Source: DASYAN01 sp036501345 (GTDB taxonomy: Bacteria > Chloroflexota > Ktedonobacteria > Ktedonobacterales > Ktedonobacteraceae). Taken from it: a stretch of 6,190 bases of DNA. Both the position numbers and the translations under genes were made by a program. Numbering within the stretch: the stretch's first letter is position 1; each line of letters opens with the position of its first letter. The stretch lies in NCBI GenBank assembly GCA_036501345.1, contig DASYAN010000369.1:1-6190 (forward strand), written 5' to 3'. The notes under the pieces are model-generated. The model did no database searches. It was not told the DNA's origin and worked only from the letters and a program-made list of their open reading frames with translations. Below are positions 5,567 through 6,190 of this stretch, piece after piece.

Positions 5567-6190
5567 ATGCCATCACAAGGGTACGTACGTTTCCCCAATA
5601 TTTATCAGGATCACATCATATTTGTGGCCGAGGATGATCTCTGGCTGGTATCGAGTGAGGGAGGGCGAGCTGAACGCCTGACTGCGGGGGTAGGAGAAGT
5701 AAGATATCCCCGTTTCTCGCCAGATGGTGAGCAGTTGGCGTTTGTGGGGCGCGAAGAGGGTCCAAGCGAAGTCTATGTCATGCCTGCATTGGGAGGGCCG
5801 GCCCAACGTCTAACATTCCAGGCGGGCAATTGCCGTGTCCTGGGCTGGACACCTTCCGGTGAAGAAATTCTCTATGCCAGCAATAGCAACCAATTCGTCT
5901 CTCGCTTTGATGCCATCTATGCTATTAAACCCACTGGCGGTATGCCGCGTCAGCTTCCCTATGGTATGGCTAATGCCATTTCGTATAGTCAGGATGGTGG
6001 AGTCGTTATTGGTCGCAATATCAATGTGCGGGAATTTTCGCATTGGAAGCGTTATCGTGGAGGCACGACAGGCCATCTTTGGTGTGATGCCAGTGGCGAC
6101 GGGAATTTTCAGCGCTTGTTACAACTACAAGGCAATATTGCAGACCCTTGCTGGGTGGGTGAACGTATCTATTTTCTTTCTGACCATGAT
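5567..6190 (+). CDS. Tricorn protease (S41 family), N-terminal beta-propeller, partial
   Basis: The frame is open from the start codon to the window edge, giving 208 residues of a protein that normally exceeds 1000. The N-terminus matches the six-bladed propeller of tricorn proteases: GYVRFPNIYQD (5-15), F-V-A-E-D-D-L-W (19-26), G-G-R-A-E-R-L-T (32-39), FSPDGEQLAFVG (50-61), the blade motif E-V-Y-V-M-P-A-L-G-G (68-77), H-W-K-R-Y-R-G-G (159-166), L-W-x-D (171-174) and I-Y-F-L-S-D-H (201-207). In the family this propeller is thought to gate peptide entry to the catalytic chamber. The second propeller, PDZ domain and Ser/His catalytic domain would lie beyond the window. The enzyme is cytoplasmic, has no signal peptide, and trims proteasome or protease products to small peptides. 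It is monocistronic at its 5' end and diverges from the hydrolase-like gene. Confidence 0.92.
   Translation, partial: MPSQGYVRFPNIYQDHIIFVAEDDLWLVSSEGGRAERLTAGVGEVRYPRFSPDGEQLAFVGREEGPSEVYVMPALGGPAQRLTFQAGNCRVLGWTPSGEEILYASNSNQFVSRFDAIYAIKPTGGMPRQLPYGMANAISYSQDGGVVIGRNINVREFSHWKRYRGGTTGHLWCDASGDGNFQRLLQLQGNIADPCWVGERIYFLSDHD

Noticed and set aside
5573..6076. Two minus-strand open frames opposite the tricorn gene
   Set aside because: The plus strand has an unmistakable tricorn propeller across the whole stretch; the antisense frames have no start signals or recognisable motifs.

Overview
The window looks like chromosomal DNA from a Ktedonobacterales-type member of the Chloroflexota. This is an inference from gene style, not from a marker gene. 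The grounds are a zinc-ribbon/one-membrane-helix/BACON-array protein, a twin-arginine exported protein whose signal lies behind a cytoplasmic CxxC segment, a lamin-G-like domain remnant, a bacterial tricorn protease, and REP-like palindromes between genes. Base composition is moderate; the tricorn gene looks more GC-rich than the rest.

Layout. Bases 8-44 hold a strong intrinsic terminator that closes a plus-strand gene lying left of the window. Bases 45-296 are a long leader with an extended -10 promoter and a cluster of three TTGTAT-type half-sites. At 297-2822 is a large single-pass membrane protein with a cytoplasmic zinc ribbon and five predicted outward-facing BACON-type beta-sandwich domains. 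After a 105-base gap without a convincing terminator, 2928-3812 encodes an unrecognised, mostly helical soluble protein, probably transcribed with it. Bases 3846-4067 (minus) keep the C-terminal end of a concanavalin/lamin-G-like domain with no intact gene around it.

On the minus strand, 4079-5110 encodes a TAT-exported protein whose mature part resembles the GH25 / DUF1906 glycoside-hydrolase-like barrel. It is preceded by an unusual ~60-residue cytoplasmic segment with a CxxC motif. The 456-base gap up to the divergent gene at 5567 holds the GH-like gene's ribosome binding site, a 19-bp imperfect direct repeat, two REP-like palindromes, a G-rich tract and a good extended -10 promoter. The plus-strand gene from 5567 is the first 208 residues of a tricorn-type S41 protease and runs off the window.

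Working together: the BACON protein and its neighbour form a plausible two-gene unit at the cell surface, with the BACON array as a possible binding or adhesive stalk. The GH-like protein is a second exported product, possibly acting on wall or glycan material. The tricorn protease is a cytoplasmic peptide-degrading enzyme and is probably unrelated to the others. I found no defence system, CRISPR array, tRNA, rRNA or intact mobile element. The least explained items are the 2928-3812 protein, the CxxC-TAT-hydrolase layout and the operator-like cluster at 112-151.
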